NCBI RefSeq assembly: GCF_904849725.1
Contig: NC_058519.1
Span: 185,307,703 to 185,371,702, forward strand
DNA: 64,000 bases
Direction: 5' to 3'
Source of the DNA: Hordeum vulgare subsp. vulgare
Taxonomy: Eukaryota > Streptophyta > Magnoliopsida > Poales > Poaceae
Positions 30,392-42,513 of this stretch are shown piece by piece (positions within the stretch are counted from its first letter, which is position 1; each line of letters opens with the position of its first letter). The translations under genes and the position numbers were made by a program. A model generated the notes under the pieces. That model had not been told where the DNA came from and ran no database searches. It saw only the letters and a list, made by a program, of their open reading frames with translations.

Positions 30392-31298
30392 GTTGGCCAC
30401 TTTAGGTGTAACGGTTGGATTTTGGCTGCTGCCTATATATACCCATCCACCCATCTCTCATTCGTGGGAGAAGCACTCAGAACACACACTTCATTGTCAT
30501 ATCCATTTTTCTGAGAGAGAGCCACCTACTCATGTGTTGAGATCAAGATATTCCAATCCAACCATTTGAAACTTGATGTCTAGGCTCCCCAAGTTGCTTT
30601 TCACCAAATCATTCTCTTCTATCCATGCCTATTCCGTGAGAGTGATTTTGTGTTGAGGAGACTATCTTTAGAAGCACAAGAGCAAGGAGTTCATCGTTCT
30701 ACCACATCTATTACATTTTGAAGGGTGGTGCCTCCTAGATTGGTTAGGTGTCGCTTGGGAGCCTCCTACTTTGTGATGTGGAGTTGAATCAAGATGTTTG
30801 TAAGGGCAAAGAGATCGCCTACTTCGTGAAGATCTACCATGAGTGAGGCTAGTCCTGTGTGGACGGAAGCCGTGGTGGAATAAACAAGGCCGCTTCTTCG
30901 TGGACCCTTTATGGTTCGAGCCCTCCGTGGACTCTCGCAACCGCTACCCTCCATGGGTTGACGTCTCCACTAACATGGATGTACGATAGCGCCACCTATC
31001 GGAACCATGCCAAAAATCATCGTGTTAACCTCTTTGCGTTTGATCTCCGAAACTCTACTCCTTATTACATGTGCAAAGTCTTTACTTTTCCGTTGACATA
31101 TATGTTGACTAGGATGTGTAGGGTGTACTAGACTTGTTAGAATCATTGAAATCTGCCAACCTTGAAATTGGGAAGGCTAAGATTTTAATCCTATGCAAGT
31201 AGTCTATTCATCCCCCTCTAGACACACTTTCTATCGATCCCTCAATTGGTATCAGAGCAAGGTCTCCAAAACCTTGGTTTAATCACCGTTGGAGGAAG

Positions 31299-32980
31299 AT
31301 GAATGTGACTAGTTCCGGGATTTTTAGTTGTAGAGTGCCTATTCTCAATGAGGAGTATTATGGACAATGGAAATATGAAATGCTTGATATATTTGATGAG
31401 TTCCATTTGCACAAGTATGTTGAATATCCCTATGTGCCTCCCATTGATCCCATACATCCTTCTCATGATTATGAAGGTCATATGCTTGGTAATCTTAACA
31501 CTGTTAATCTAATCATTAAAGGACTACCAAGAAGTGTGCTTAATCATATGCAAAACTTCGAGTGTGCTTATACCTTGTGGAAAAACTTAGAGGAAAGATA
31601 TCCAAATTATTCTTTGAAAAATCTTGATATCATTACCCACAAATGCATTGCCTTTCACAAAATGAAGTCAAGTGATCCTAATTTTGATAAATGTCTATTT
31701 GATCTTCGTGACCTCATGCGTGCTAAAGGAGATGTCATCACTATTAACAATATCATTATTGAAGCCGTAAATATGAATATTGTGATAGTCAAAATTCTGA
31801 TGAAACTCTTGTTTATGATGAGGGAACTTCATCCGATGATGATTATGTGGAGCATGGCTACTGCAATGAAGATGAAGCGTTGACAACGAGTACGAGAAGA
31901 CCATGAGGAACCTTAGTCTTATGGTGAACTTTAGAGACTACATGGCCGGAGGAAAGGAGTGGATACTTGACAGTGGATGCACCGATCACATGACCCGAGA
32001 TAAAGACATGTTTCATGAGCTCACACCAAACCGCGACCTCGAAGGTATGTGACCTTTGGAGATAACTCCAAGGGTGAGGTACTTGGTCTTGGTAAGCTGG
32101 CTCTATCTCATGATAGTTCCATTCAAAATGTCATGCTTGTTGAATACCTTAGGTACAATCTTCTTTTCGTATATAAACTAGAAAACTTTGGTTTCGATGT
32201 GCTATTTACGAAAGTTGACTGCTGAGTATTTCGTAGCGACAACCATAACATTGTCTTTACTGGTTTCCATAGAGGTGATCTATAAATTGTCGATTTCACT
32301 AAGAAATCCAAACCCCGTACATGTTTTATTGCTAAATCTTCTAAAGGTTGGCTGTGGCATAGAAGATTAGGACATGTTGGTATGCGTAACCTTGACAAGC
32401 TTATCAAAGGTGATCATATTCTTGGTGTTAAAGATGTTATCTTTGACAAAGATAGACTTTGTAGTGCTTGTCAAGCAGGAAAACAAGTTGGTGGAAGTCA
32501 TCTCGTAAAGAACATCATGACTACAAGAAGACCACTCGAGCTGCTTCACATGGATCTCTTTGGTCCTAATGCTTACAAGAGCCTCGGTGGAAATTCTTAT
32601 GGTTTAGTCATTGTTGATGATTTTTTCAGATTTACATGGGTATTCTTTCTTGATGATAAGTCGCAGGTACAAAAGATCTTCAAGAACTTTGCTCGAAAAG
32701 CTCAAAATCAGTTTGAAGTGAAGATCAAGAAGGTTCGGAGCGAAAACGGAGTTTAAGAACACTAATGTGAATACTTTTCTTGACGAAGAAGGTGTCTCAC
32801 ATGAGTTCTTGGCGACGTACACACCTCAACAAAATGAAGTTGTTGAGAGGAAGAACCGGACTCTCATAGATATGGCTAGGACGAGGCTTGACGAATACAA
32901 GACTCCAAGACACTTTTGGGCAGAAGTTGTGAATACAGCTTGCCATGCCATAAACCGACTTTACCTACACAAACTTCTTG
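31299..32980 (+). pseudogene. Decayed copia gag-protease-integrase (unit 1)
   Basis: ATG 31299 opens 194 codons of gag (EEYYGQWKYEMLDIFDEF, AYTLWKNLEERYP). Protease DSGCTDHM is at 31969. Integrase zinc-binding LWHRRLGH lies near 32351 and CSACQAGK near 32465; the core reads LHMDLFGPN, LVIVDDFFRFTWVFFL, then KVRSENG where copia integrases have R-S-D-N-G, so the second catalytic Asp is replaced by Glu. Stops near 32220-32290 and a small deletion at 32748-32756 break the frame. Clearly dead. Confidence 0.8.
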
Positions 32981-33476
32981 GTAAAAATGCAGATTGCTCC
33001 GGTTATTAACTAACAGTTTTTTGATGATTTTCTGCAATTCCGGCCAAGTATTGTGGCTGAATGCTTCCATCTCACTGACTTAATCTGCTTCTTTGTCAGG
33101 TACCTTAAACGGAAACTTCTTAAGTTCTTCAGCACTTACGATCGAACAGAAGACAGTGAGAAAACACTTCTCAACTTATCCTTCAGTCATCAGCCTATCT
33201 TTCCCTCAGTTCATCCCAATTCATATTTCTGACACATTTTGGCGGTCAGTATTTGTTTTCTTCAGGTTAGTAGCAGCTATCTGGTTGTGCTCGCACAGCG
33301 GATTATGAAGAGGTTATACCTGGACTTGGAGAAAATGACAGTGTGGCAGATGTGAGTATCAGCATATTTTCCTCAGGTTAGTATCAGACTTGGATAAAGA
33401 AACATGGGTCTGATTAGTTTCTGTCACTAGTTCATATGTGATGAACTCCTGTATATATCCTCTTGTGCTTACTGTT
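32981..33476 (+). pseudogene. Otubain-like block C, exons 6-7 (unit 1)
   Basis: Exon 6 33017-33155 starts in phase 0 after AACAG and is open throughout (FLQFRPSIVAECFHLTD, YLKRKLLKFFSTYDRTED); donor GTGAGA. Exon 7 33250-33351 follows an intact CAG acceptor, joins in phase (IFVFFRLVAAIWLCSHS), then has the same frameshift as block B at 33294-33306 before VIPGLGENDSVAD and the GTGAGT donor. Block C starts with GGTAAAAATGC, the intact exon 5 donor lost in A and B, so it is closest to the ancestral gene. The tail is intron 7, cut at the array junction. Confidence 0.7.
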
Positions 33477-34032
33477 TTTTTCTTGGTGGTTCTCTCATTG
33501 CCTGGAAGACGAAGAAACAGATTGCAGTTTCCCGTTCGAGTGCAGAGGCTGAGTTGCGAGCGATGGCTCTTTTGACGGCAGAGGTGACTTGGTTACGGTG
33601 GTTACTTCAGGATTTTGGTGTTTCTGTCACTACACCGACTCTGCTTTTATCTGACAGTACAGGTGCTATTAGCATTGCGCGCGATCCTGTGAAGCATGAG
33701 CTCACCAAGCATATTGGTGTTGATGCTTTCTATGTGCGCGCTGCTGTGCAGGATCAGGTTGTTGCTCTTCAGTATGTGCCTTCCGAGTTACAATTGGCGG
33801 ATTTCCTGACGAAGGCCCAGACTAGAGCACAACATGGCTTTTATCTCTCCAAACTTAGTGTTGTTCATCCACCATGAGTTTGAGGGGGGGTGTTAGAGTT
33901 ATAATACAACTCATGTACCCTTTTGTATTTATCCCAATATATAAGGGGTTTTCCTGCATATAGTCCATAACCTGTACATGTATATATATTGGCCATGGCC
34001 TCATGGTAATACTAAGTTGCTTATTCCTAACA
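33477..34032 (+). pseudogene. Copia pol 3' remnant and LTR (unit 2)
   Basis: Frame 33479-33877 is the last 132 residues of the copia polyprotein, beginning after the first RNase H aspartate, so inactive. LTR 33891-34032, AACTG after it. No start codon of its own. Confidence 0.95.
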
Positions 34033-34136
34033 AACTGTAGGTCTAGTCCTTGCCATGCCCGCTCGGCGTTCGTCACACGGCGTTCGTCACATCCATCGCA
34101 GACGAAGCGCCAGACCGGTGCGCTCCAGATCGCGGA

Positions 34137-35153
34137 TCTTGTTATTTAATATCAATAGTATGTAAGCACTTCTGTAACCGACAGTATCGCCTTACAGAGC
34201 TGTATGGAATGGTTACCAAATGCGATATGTTAACTCACGGATTGTTTCAGGCATTCAAGGCGTTGATAAAGAAAGTAAAGAGCTGGAAGGAAAAATGCAG
34301 ATTGCTCCCGTTATTAACTAACAGTTTTTTGATAATTTTCTGCAATTCCGGCCAAGTATTGTGGCCGAATGCTTCCATCTCACTGACTTAATCTGCTTCT
34401 TTGTCTGGTACCTTAAACGGAAACTTCTTAAGTTATTCAGCACTTTCAATCGAACAACAGTTAGGTCTTCCTGCCCACCTGCGTTTTATCAAGTTATTTT
34501 TGGTTAATACCACCCCTTTGTGTATAAACCACATAAAGATTTTAATCCTTAGAAGCACTTTGATATTTCAAATGTTGACTCACGGATTGTTTCAGGCATT
34601 TAAGGAGTTGATAAAGAAAGTAAAGAGCTGGAATAAAAAACACAGTTTGCTCCCGTTATTAACTGACAGGTTTTGGATAATTTTCTGCAATTCTGGCCAA
34701 GTAGTGTGGCCGAATGCTTCCATCTCACTGACTTTATCTGCTTCTTTGTCAGGTACCTTAAAAAGAAACTTCTTAAGTTCTTCAGCACTTACAATCGAAC
34801 AGAAGACAGTGAGAAAACACTTCTCAACTTATCCTTCAGTCATCAGCCTATCTTTCCCTCAGTTCATCCCAATTCATATTTCTGACACATTTTGGCTGTC
34901 CGTTTTTGTTTTCCTCAGGTTAGTAGCAGCTATCTGGTTGTGCTCGCACAGCGGATTATAAAGAGGTTATACCTGGACTTGGAGAAAATGACAGTGTGGC
35001 AGATGTGAGTATCAGCATATTTTCCTCAGGTTAGTATCAGACTTGGATAAAGAAACATGGGTCTGATTAGTTTCTGTGACTAGTTCATATGTGCTGAACT
35101 CCTGTATATATCCTCTCCTGCTTACTGTTTTTTTTTTCTCTCTGTGAATTATT
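34137..35153 (+). pseudogene. Otubain-like blocks A and B (unit 2)
   Basis: Exons: 5A 34251-34289, 6A 34325-34459, 5B 34596-34634, 6B 34670-34808, 7B 34903-35004. Same defects as unit 1. The LINE end is 34038-34136. Confidence 0.7.
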
Positions 35154-35558
35154 TCTATCACTACTCCCTTCCCTTCTTGTGCCGGAACATGTATGATACT
35201 AACGTAAATTGTTCGAGAATGTGCTTGTATGACAATCACAACCTGGTGGTATTTCTCTCTATTGCAATGCGACGTGATAACTACATACAGCAAGTCTGAG
35301 CGTGCTGATTCAGTAGTAGACTGGTTTCTTTGGACATTTTTCAAGAATATCAACATTTGTCAGGAAAATTTGTGCCCTTTCGCTTACACCATCACAAGCT
35401 CTAGTTGCTACGTGGCGCCACAAGTATTGCAGAGTGCAATCTTTGCAACATATTAGGAGAGGGAAAAAATGAAATCGAACACAAGTATTGTCAATTTAGA
35501 ACATGTGGAGCCTTTCAGAGTTCTGAAGCACAGCATTATCTTCTCTTCATCTCCTTGT

Positions 35559-37682
35559 TTAGCAGATAGGCAGAGGCTCGCCATTCCACTCCTTGAGGCA
35601 TTCCAGCAGCGCGTCGATGTGCTTGCCCTGGTTCATGGCAACAAACACCTTGTCCACCTCCTCCCCGGGTGACCGTGTCTTCTCTCCTGTCAAGTACACC
35701 GTTCCCAGCTCCTCGCGCACGAACCGGTATAGAGGGTACGATCGGCAGTCAGTGATACGGTTCGGTTCTGCAGCGGTGCCATTCTCCACCGCACCTCTAG
35801 CAGCCTCAACCTCCTGAGGCAGTGCCGCGTAGAGCTCCTGCTCGAATGTGGCAACCTTGGCAAACACCGAGGTCTCCACGTTGTGCTCGGCCTCACCGTT
35901 GGCCAAGGCATGCTCCACCAACACCGCACGCATCTTCTTCATGAGAGGGTAGTTGGCGCTGCAAGGGTCGTCCGCGTATGCAAACACCGCCTCGCGGTCG
36001 ATTGTTTGAAGCAGGTCCTTCTCACAAAAACGCGCGTTGTGAAGGCCGCCCATGCCATTTGTGATCAGGGTCTTCCTGGCCACTCTTGTGACACAATTCT
36101 TGACGGCGTTCTTGACATTCTCCTCGAGGTGGCGTAGGTCGATGGCTTGGCACAACGCAACCAAAAATGTAGAGGACATGAGCTTCAGAATGTCGATGGC
36201 CTCGGCAGTCTTCCGGGCCGAGATTAATCCGAGGGAGTTAACATCTTGATTGTGTTGCTCCGCACTCTGGACATGGTTGGTCACTGGGTTGCCCAAGAAT
36301 TGGAGCTCCGAGCAGTATGAAGCCATGGCGATCTCGGCACCCTTGAAGCCATAGTCCAGGCTTGGGTTGCGGCCACCAGAGAGGTTGGAGGGCAAACCAT
36401 TGTTGTAGAGGTCATTCACTAGCTCCGAGAACTGGGCAAACATGAGCTTGCCGATCGCAGCAATGGCAAGTCTGGTGTTGTCCATGGACACACCGATGGG
36501 CGTGCCCTGGAAGTTGCCGCCATGGATTGCCTTTCCACGAGATACGTCAATGAGTGGGTTGTCATTGACAGAGTTGATCTCCCTCTCGATGGACTTTGTC
36601 GCTGCACGGATGACCTCAATTTGGGGTCCGAGCCATTGCGGGGACGTGCGAAGAGCATATCTGTCTTGCTTCGGCTTCATCAATGGGTCGAGCTCACCAA
36701 GTTTCTTTGCGAGCATCATGTAGGAGCTGCCCTCTAGGATGTGCTCCATGATGGCCGCAGCCTCGATCTGTCCGGGGTGGTGCTTCAACTTGTGTGTCAG
36801 GTGATCGGTGTACTCTGGCTTGCCGTTCATCACTTCACAGAACACGGCCGACAAAACTTCAGCAAGGACACCAAGTATGTTCGCTTCAAAGAGAACAATG
36901 GATGCGAGGCCAGAGCCCACAGCCGTGCCATTAACCATAGCAAGGCCTTCCTTGGGCTGTAGCTCGAAGAAGCCGTGCTGGATGCCGGCAATCTTAAACG
37001 CCTCCGCGGCATTAACCTTGGTGCCATCGGGAGCCACAGCTACGGCATTCGGACGGCCGGTGACAAGTCCCGCGATGTAGGAGAGCGGGACGAGATCGCC
37101 GGACGCCGTGATGGTGCCCCGAAGCGGCAGACACGGTGTAACATTGGCGTTGAGCAGCGTGGCGACGGTCTCAAGAATCTCGAAGCGGATGCCGGAGTAC
37201 CCTTGGAGCAGGGTGTTGACGCGGACAAGCATCGCCGCGCGCGTGGTGGCCGCTGGCAGCACATGACCGTCGCTGCCGGTGCCGAACGCCCCGGCGTTAA
37301 GGAACCTGATGAGCTCCCTCTGCAGAGCGCCGCCCTCCTTGGTCCTCCGATGGGAGGTGGCGCCGAAGCCGGTGGTGACGCCGTAGCTGTCGGTGCCGTT
37401 GGCCATGCTGGTCATCACCCAGTCGCTGCTCTCCTTGACACGGCCGCGGGCGGACTCGTCGAGCTCCACCCTGGCACCGCCGGCCGTGGCCACCGCCGCG
37501 ACCTGGGCGATGGTCAAGCTGGCACCCTCCATAACCACTACCGGCCTGCGGTACTCCTCAACCATGCGCTTGACGGCGTCCAGATGGCTCCCCGACAGCT
37601 CCTGCGCCGCCTTCCCCCAGTTGAGCGGGTCAGCACTCCGCGGCTTGGCCACGCAGACACCATCGCTGCCGTTGGCGGCCAT
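35559..37682 (-). CDS. PAL: Phenylalanine ammonia-lyase, copy 2 (707 aa)
   Basis: Protein identical to copy 1, with the same TATA box (37900-37909) and AC element (38016-38022), so it is predicted to be equally functional. I found no nucleotide difference where I compared. Confidence 0.96.
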   Translation of the reverse strand: MAANGSDGVCVAKPRSADPLNWGKAAQELSGSHLDAVKRMVEEYRRPVVVMEGASLTIAQVAAVATAGGARVELDESARGRVKESSDWVMTSMANGTDSYGVTTGFGATSHRRTKEGGALQRELIRFLNAGAFGTGSDGHVLPAATTRAAMLVRVNTLLQGYSGIRFEILETVATLLNANVTPCLPLRGTITASGDLVPLSYIAGLVTGRPNAVAVAPDGTKVNAAEAFKIAGIQHGFFELQPKEGLAMVNGTAVGSGLASIVLFEANILGVLAEVLSAVFCEVMNGKPEYTDHLTHKLKHHPGQIEAAAIMEHILEGSSYMMLAKKLGELDPLMKPKQDRYALRTSPQWLGPQIEVIRAATKSIEREINSVNDNPLIDVSRGKAIHGGNFQGTPIGVSMDNTRLAIAAIGKLMFAQFSELVNDLYNNGLPSNLSGGRNPSLDYGFKGAEIAMASYCSELQFLGNPVTNHVQSAEQHNQDVNSLGLISARKTAEAIDILKLMSSTFLVALCQAIDLRHLEENVKNAVKNCVTRVARKTLITNGMGGLHNARFCEKDLLQTIDREAVFAYADDPCSANYPLMKKMRAVLVEHALANGEAEHNVETSVFAKVATFEQELYAALPQEVEAARGAVENGTAAEPNRITDCRSYPLYRFVREELGTVYLTGEKTRSPGEEVDKVFVAMNQGKHIDALLECLKEWNGEPLPIC

Positions 37683-38213
37683 TGGTTTGATCAACACTGT
37701 ATCTTGAAGTCTCGATGGAACCAGGCAGTTGCGAGAGAGAAGGGATGGAGTAGAGACTGGTGCTCTTTACCGTGTCAGCTGGATTTTTGATGTGGCGATT
37801 GACTGATGAAATTGTGGAGGAGCCGTGAGGGAGAGAAGAGCTCGCTGGAGTAGGAGAGGTCGGGAGGCTCTTCTTGGATGGAAATGGAGGAGAGGGAGCT
37901 ATTTAAATAGGTATTGCAAGCAGGGTGGGTGGGGAACGGAACTGGGGATTGGTGTGGACTGTGACCGGGATGGTAGTGTTGACCGCCGGACCTGGCCGGG
38001 TGAGCACGAAGGTGGGGTTGGTGACCTCGTGTGCGCGGAGTAGGCAGCTGCTGCGACGATGGGATACCAGTATTATATGCAGTGCAAATGTGGTGTGCGA
38101 GGGAAACGCACGCGGTTGCTGGCTGATGCCCGATGGTGATGGTCTTCGTCTGCCATTTTCAGGTCGGCGGCCTTCTTTTGAATTTTGATCAAGTCTGGTT
38201 TGGAGATGAGCTC

Positions 38214-39263
38214 CCATTATTGTTCCAGTCAGTTTTTGATTTATTTCAGTTAAGGGGTGTATCCAAGACTCATTTTTTATGATTTGGTGGGACGTGTTCT
38301 TTACAAATGCATGACACATACTGTAGGGAAGCTCTCGGACTTACAACATGGCTTTTGACCGTGGCTTCAAGACGGAATTTTTTTTTAAAAAGAAAATAGC
38401 AAGACGGCAAGTTTACACTAGAGATTTAGACGAGTTTTGCTTTTTCACGATTTCATTGACATAAATGTACCATCAAAAGCATGATGAATTATACTTAATT
38501 TCTGCATATGTAAAATGCACGCATCCAAAACACAGTTCCTATCTAAAAAAGAAAAAAACAACATATCGACAATTGTAAAGTCCTAAAGACCGACACTATA
38601 CCTATGTCGAAGGAGGTGGCGGGCAATTCAAAGATTATGTTGTCATCTATGTTGGATAAAAATCTTTCTGACCATACACTCCAACCACATACGCAACACC
38701 TTGAACAGATGCTGGTATTCCGTTCGATGTAGCGTAGTCCATTATTGTTCCAGTCAGTTTTTGATTTATTTCAGTTATAATGGGTGTGTCCAAGACTCAT
38801 TCTTGTATGATTTGATGGGACGTGTTCAATACAAATGCATGGCACGTACTGTAGGGAAGCTCTCGAACTTACAACATGACTTTTGACCGTGGCTTTAAGA
38901 CGGAATTTAAAAAAAAGAAAGAAAAATAGCAAGACGGCAAGTTCACACTGGAGATTTAGACGAGTTTTGCTTTTTCATGGTTTCATTGACATAAATCTAC
39001 CATCAAAAGCATGATGAATAATACTTAATTTCTGCATATGTAAAATGCACGCACCCAAAACACAGTTCCTATCGTAAAAAACGAAAAAGCAACATATCGG
39101 CAATTGTAAAGTCCTAAAGACCGACACTATACCTATGTCGAAGGAGGTGGCGGGCAATTCAAAGATTATGTTGTCATCTATGTTGGATAAAAATCTTTCT
39201 GACCATCCACTCCAACCACATACGCAACACCTTGAACAGATGCTGGCATTCCGTTCGATGTAG
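38214..39263. repeat. 525 bp tandem duplication (unit 2)
   Basis: Copies 38214-38738 and 38739-39263, as in unit 1. Confidence 0.85.
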
Positions 39264-39269
39264 CACATA

Positions 39270-42200
39270 TGATCTCTTGGTGATTTTGATAATTCATGAC
39301 AACATACAGTGTCTCTCGGACTAACATTTTTACCTAGATATTTCAGGAAAAGTCCATGGAGATGCTATGGCTTAAGGTTTATGTGGAGATGCCCCTGGAT
39401 ACAAGAAAGGAACAATGTTGGCTCAAGTTTCAAGCTAGAAGACTCTTTTTTTTTATATTTGTGAGAAATCATTTTTAAGTTCATAGAAAAGTCAATACTA
39501 TTAAAAGAGGGTGAGGTATTAAAATGAACTGGTTGCTCAAGTGCTCAGAGATAGCCACCAAAAATACTCAGTCATTTCCTCCATAATCGTTCTGTCCAAA
39601 GCCACACACACAAAATCGGTGCCACTAGCTTTCCTATTTCGGCACTACCAATTTTCATCTCAGACAGAATCCTAGCCATAGCCACCAAACCGGTGCAACC
39701 GAAACAGTATCGGTGCTACCGAGTTTAGGTGACCAACTTTCTGTTGCTTCGGTACACAAAATCGGAATTTTCGAGTTTGGTTATCGGTGTCACCGAGTTG
39801 TGTCATCTGACCGAGCCAACTTTTCGGTGCCACCGAGTTGTGTATATCGGTTCCATGGAGATTCAAAAGTTGTTGCCTTTTGTGCAAGTCGGTACCACCG
39901 AGTTCATGACTTCGGTGTCACCGAGTTGGCCACTTTAGGTGTAACGGTTGGATTTTGGCTGCTGCCTATATATACCCATCCACCCATCTCTCATTCGTGG
40001 GAGAAGCACTCAGAACACACACTTCATTGTCATATCCATTTTTCTGAGAGAGAGCCACCTACTCATGTGTTGAGATCAAGATATTCCAATCCAACCATTT
40101 GAAACTTGATGTCTAGGCTCCCCAAGTTGCTTTTCACCAAATCATTCTCTTCTATCCATGCCTATTCCGTGAGAGTGATTTTGTGTTGAGGAGACTATCT
40201 TTAGAAGCACAAGAGCAAGGAGTTCATCGTTCTACCACATCTATTACATTTTGAAGGGTGGTGCCTCCTAGATTGGTTAGGTGTCGCTTGGGAGCCTCCT
40301 ACTTTGTGATGTGGAGTTGAATCAAGATGTTTGTAAGGGCAAAGAGATCGCCTACTTCGTGAAGATCTACCATGAGTGAGGCTAGTCCTGTGTGGACGGA
40401 AGCCGTGGTGGAATAAACAAGGCCGCTTCTTCGTGGACCCTTTATGGTTCGAGCCCTCCGTGGACTCTCGCAACCGCTACCCTCCATGGGTTGACGTCTC
40501 CACTAACATGGATGTACGATAGCGCCACCTATCGGAACCATGCCAAAAATCATCGTGTTAACCTCTTTGCGTTTGATCTCCGAAACTCTACTCCTTATTA
40601 CATGTGCAAAGTCTTTACTTTTCCGTTGACATATATGTTGACTAGGATGTGTAGGGTGTACTAGACTTGTTAGAATCATTGAAATCTGCCAACCTTGAAA
40701 TTGGGAAGGCTAAGATTTTAATCCTATGCAAGTAGTCTATTCATCCCCCTCTAGACACACTTTCTATCGATCCCTCAATTGGTATCAGAGCAAGGTCTCC
40801 AAAACCTTGGTTTAATCACCGTTGGAGGAAGATGAATGTGACTAGTTCCGGGATTTTTAGTTGTAGAGTGCCTATTCTCAATGAGGAGTATTATGGACAA
40901 TGGAAATATGAAATGCTTGATATATTTGATGAGTTCCATTTGCACAAGTATGTTGAATATCCCTATGTGCCTCCCATTGATCCCATACATCCTTCTCATG
41001 ATTATGAAGGTCATATGCTTGGTAATCTTAACACTGTTAATCTAATCATTAAAGGACTACCAAGAAGTGTGCTTAATCATATGCAAAACTTCGAGTGTGC
41101 TTATACCTTGTGGAAAAACTTAGAGGAAAGATATCCAAATTATTCTTTGAAAAATCTTGATATCATTACCCACAAATGCATTGCCTTTCACAAAATGAAG
41201 TCAAGTGATCCTAATTTTGATAAATGTCTATTTGATCTTCGTGACCTCATGCGTGCTAAAGGAGATGTCATCACTATTAACAATATCATTATTGAAGCCG
41301 TAAATATGAATATTGTGATAGTCAAAATTCTGATGAAACTCTTGTTTATGATGAGGGAACTTCATCCGATGATGATTATGTGGAGCATGGCTACTGCAAT
41401 GAAGATGAAGCGTTGACAACGAGTACGAGAAGACCATGAGGAACCTTAGTCTTATGGTGAACTTTAGAGACTACATGGCCGGAGGAAAGGAGTGGATACT
41501 TGACAGTGGATGCACCGATCACATGACCCGAGATAAAGACATGTTTCATGAGCTCACACCAAACCGCGACCTCGAAGGTATGTGACCTTTGGAGATAACT
41601 CCAAGGGTGAGGTACTTGGTCTTGGTAAGCTGGCTCTATCTCATGATAGTTCCATTCAAAATGTCATGCTTGTTGAATACCTTAGGTACAATCTTCTTTT
41701 CGTATATAAACTAGAAAACTTTGGTTTCGATGTGCTATTTACGAAAGTTGACTGCTGAGTATTTCGTAGCGACAACCATAACATTGTCTTTACTGGTTTC
41801 CATAGAGGTGATCTATAAATTGTCGATTTCACTAAGAAATCCAAACCCCGTACATGTTTTATTGCTAAATCTTCTAAAGGTTGGCTGTGGCATAGAAGAT
41901 TAGGACATGTTGGTATGCGTAACCTTGACAAGCTTATCAAAGGTGATCATATTCTTGGTGTTAAAGATGTTATCTTTGACAAAGATAGACTTTGTAGTGC
42001 TTGTCAAGCAGGAAAACAAGTTGGTGGAAGTCATCTCGTAAAGAACATCATGACTACAAGAAGACCACTCGAGCTGCTTCACATGGATCTCTTTGGTCCT
42101 AATGCTTACAAGAGCCTCGGTGGAAATTCTTATGGTTTAGTCATTGTTGATGATTTTTTCAGATTTACATGGGTATTCTTTCTTGATGATAAGTCGCAGG

Positions 42201-42513
42201 TACAAAAGATCTTCAAGAACTTTGCTCGAAAAGCTCAAAATCAGTTTGAAGTGAAGATCAAGAAGGTTCGGAGCGAAAACGGAGTTTAAGAACACTAATG
42301 TGAATACTTTTCTTGACGAAGAAGGTGTCTCACATGAGTTCTTGGCGACGTACACACCTCAACAAAATGAAGTTGTTGAGAGGAAGAACCGGACTCTCAT
42401 AGATATGGCTAGGACGAGGCTTGACGAATACAAGACTCCAAGACACTTTTGGGCAGAAGTTGTGAATACAGCTTGCCATGCCATAAACCGACTTTACCTA
42501 CACAAACTTCTTG
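39270..42513 (+). mobile_element. Truncated copia element (unit 2)
   Basis: LTR about 39270-40777, gag from 40832, decayed integrase to 42513. Same breaks as unit 1. Confidence 0.8.

Larger units (their letters stand above)
29737..32980 (+). mobile_element. Truncated Ty1/copia element (unit 1): 5' LTR, gag, protease, partial integrase
   Basis: LTR about 29737-31244 (start uncertain, end ...CTCA), TATATATA at 30434-30441, primer-binding site TGGTATCAGAGC at 31248-31259, gag from 31299, protease near 31969, integrase about 32350-32980. RT, RNase H and the 3' LTR are missing: the element stops within integrase, where otubain block C begins. Different family from the intact copia element. The LTR carries repeated palindromes TCGGTGxCACCGA (see 30177-30391). 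Confidence 0.8.
23944..33476. repeat. Tandem unit 1 (9,533 bp) of the PAL array
   Basis: First unit. Its left edge lies inside the intact copia element, so the array grew rightward from here. Contents: copia 3' end 23944-24499, LINE end 24505-24603, otubain blocks A/B 24604-25620, PAL 26026-28149 (minus), 525 bp duplication 28681-29730, truncated copia 29737-32980, otubain block C 32981-33476. Confidence 0.97.

Noticed and set aside
23944..33476. The 9.5 kb unit as one mobile element
   Set aside because: Unit edges lie inside the copia RNase H region and an otubain intron, with no terminal repeats or target duplications; tandem duplication explains it better.
33554..33877. Free-standing 107-residue gene at the start of each later unit
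   Set aside because: It is the tail of the copia polyprotein; the frame is open leftward to the array junction and has no promoter or start of its own.
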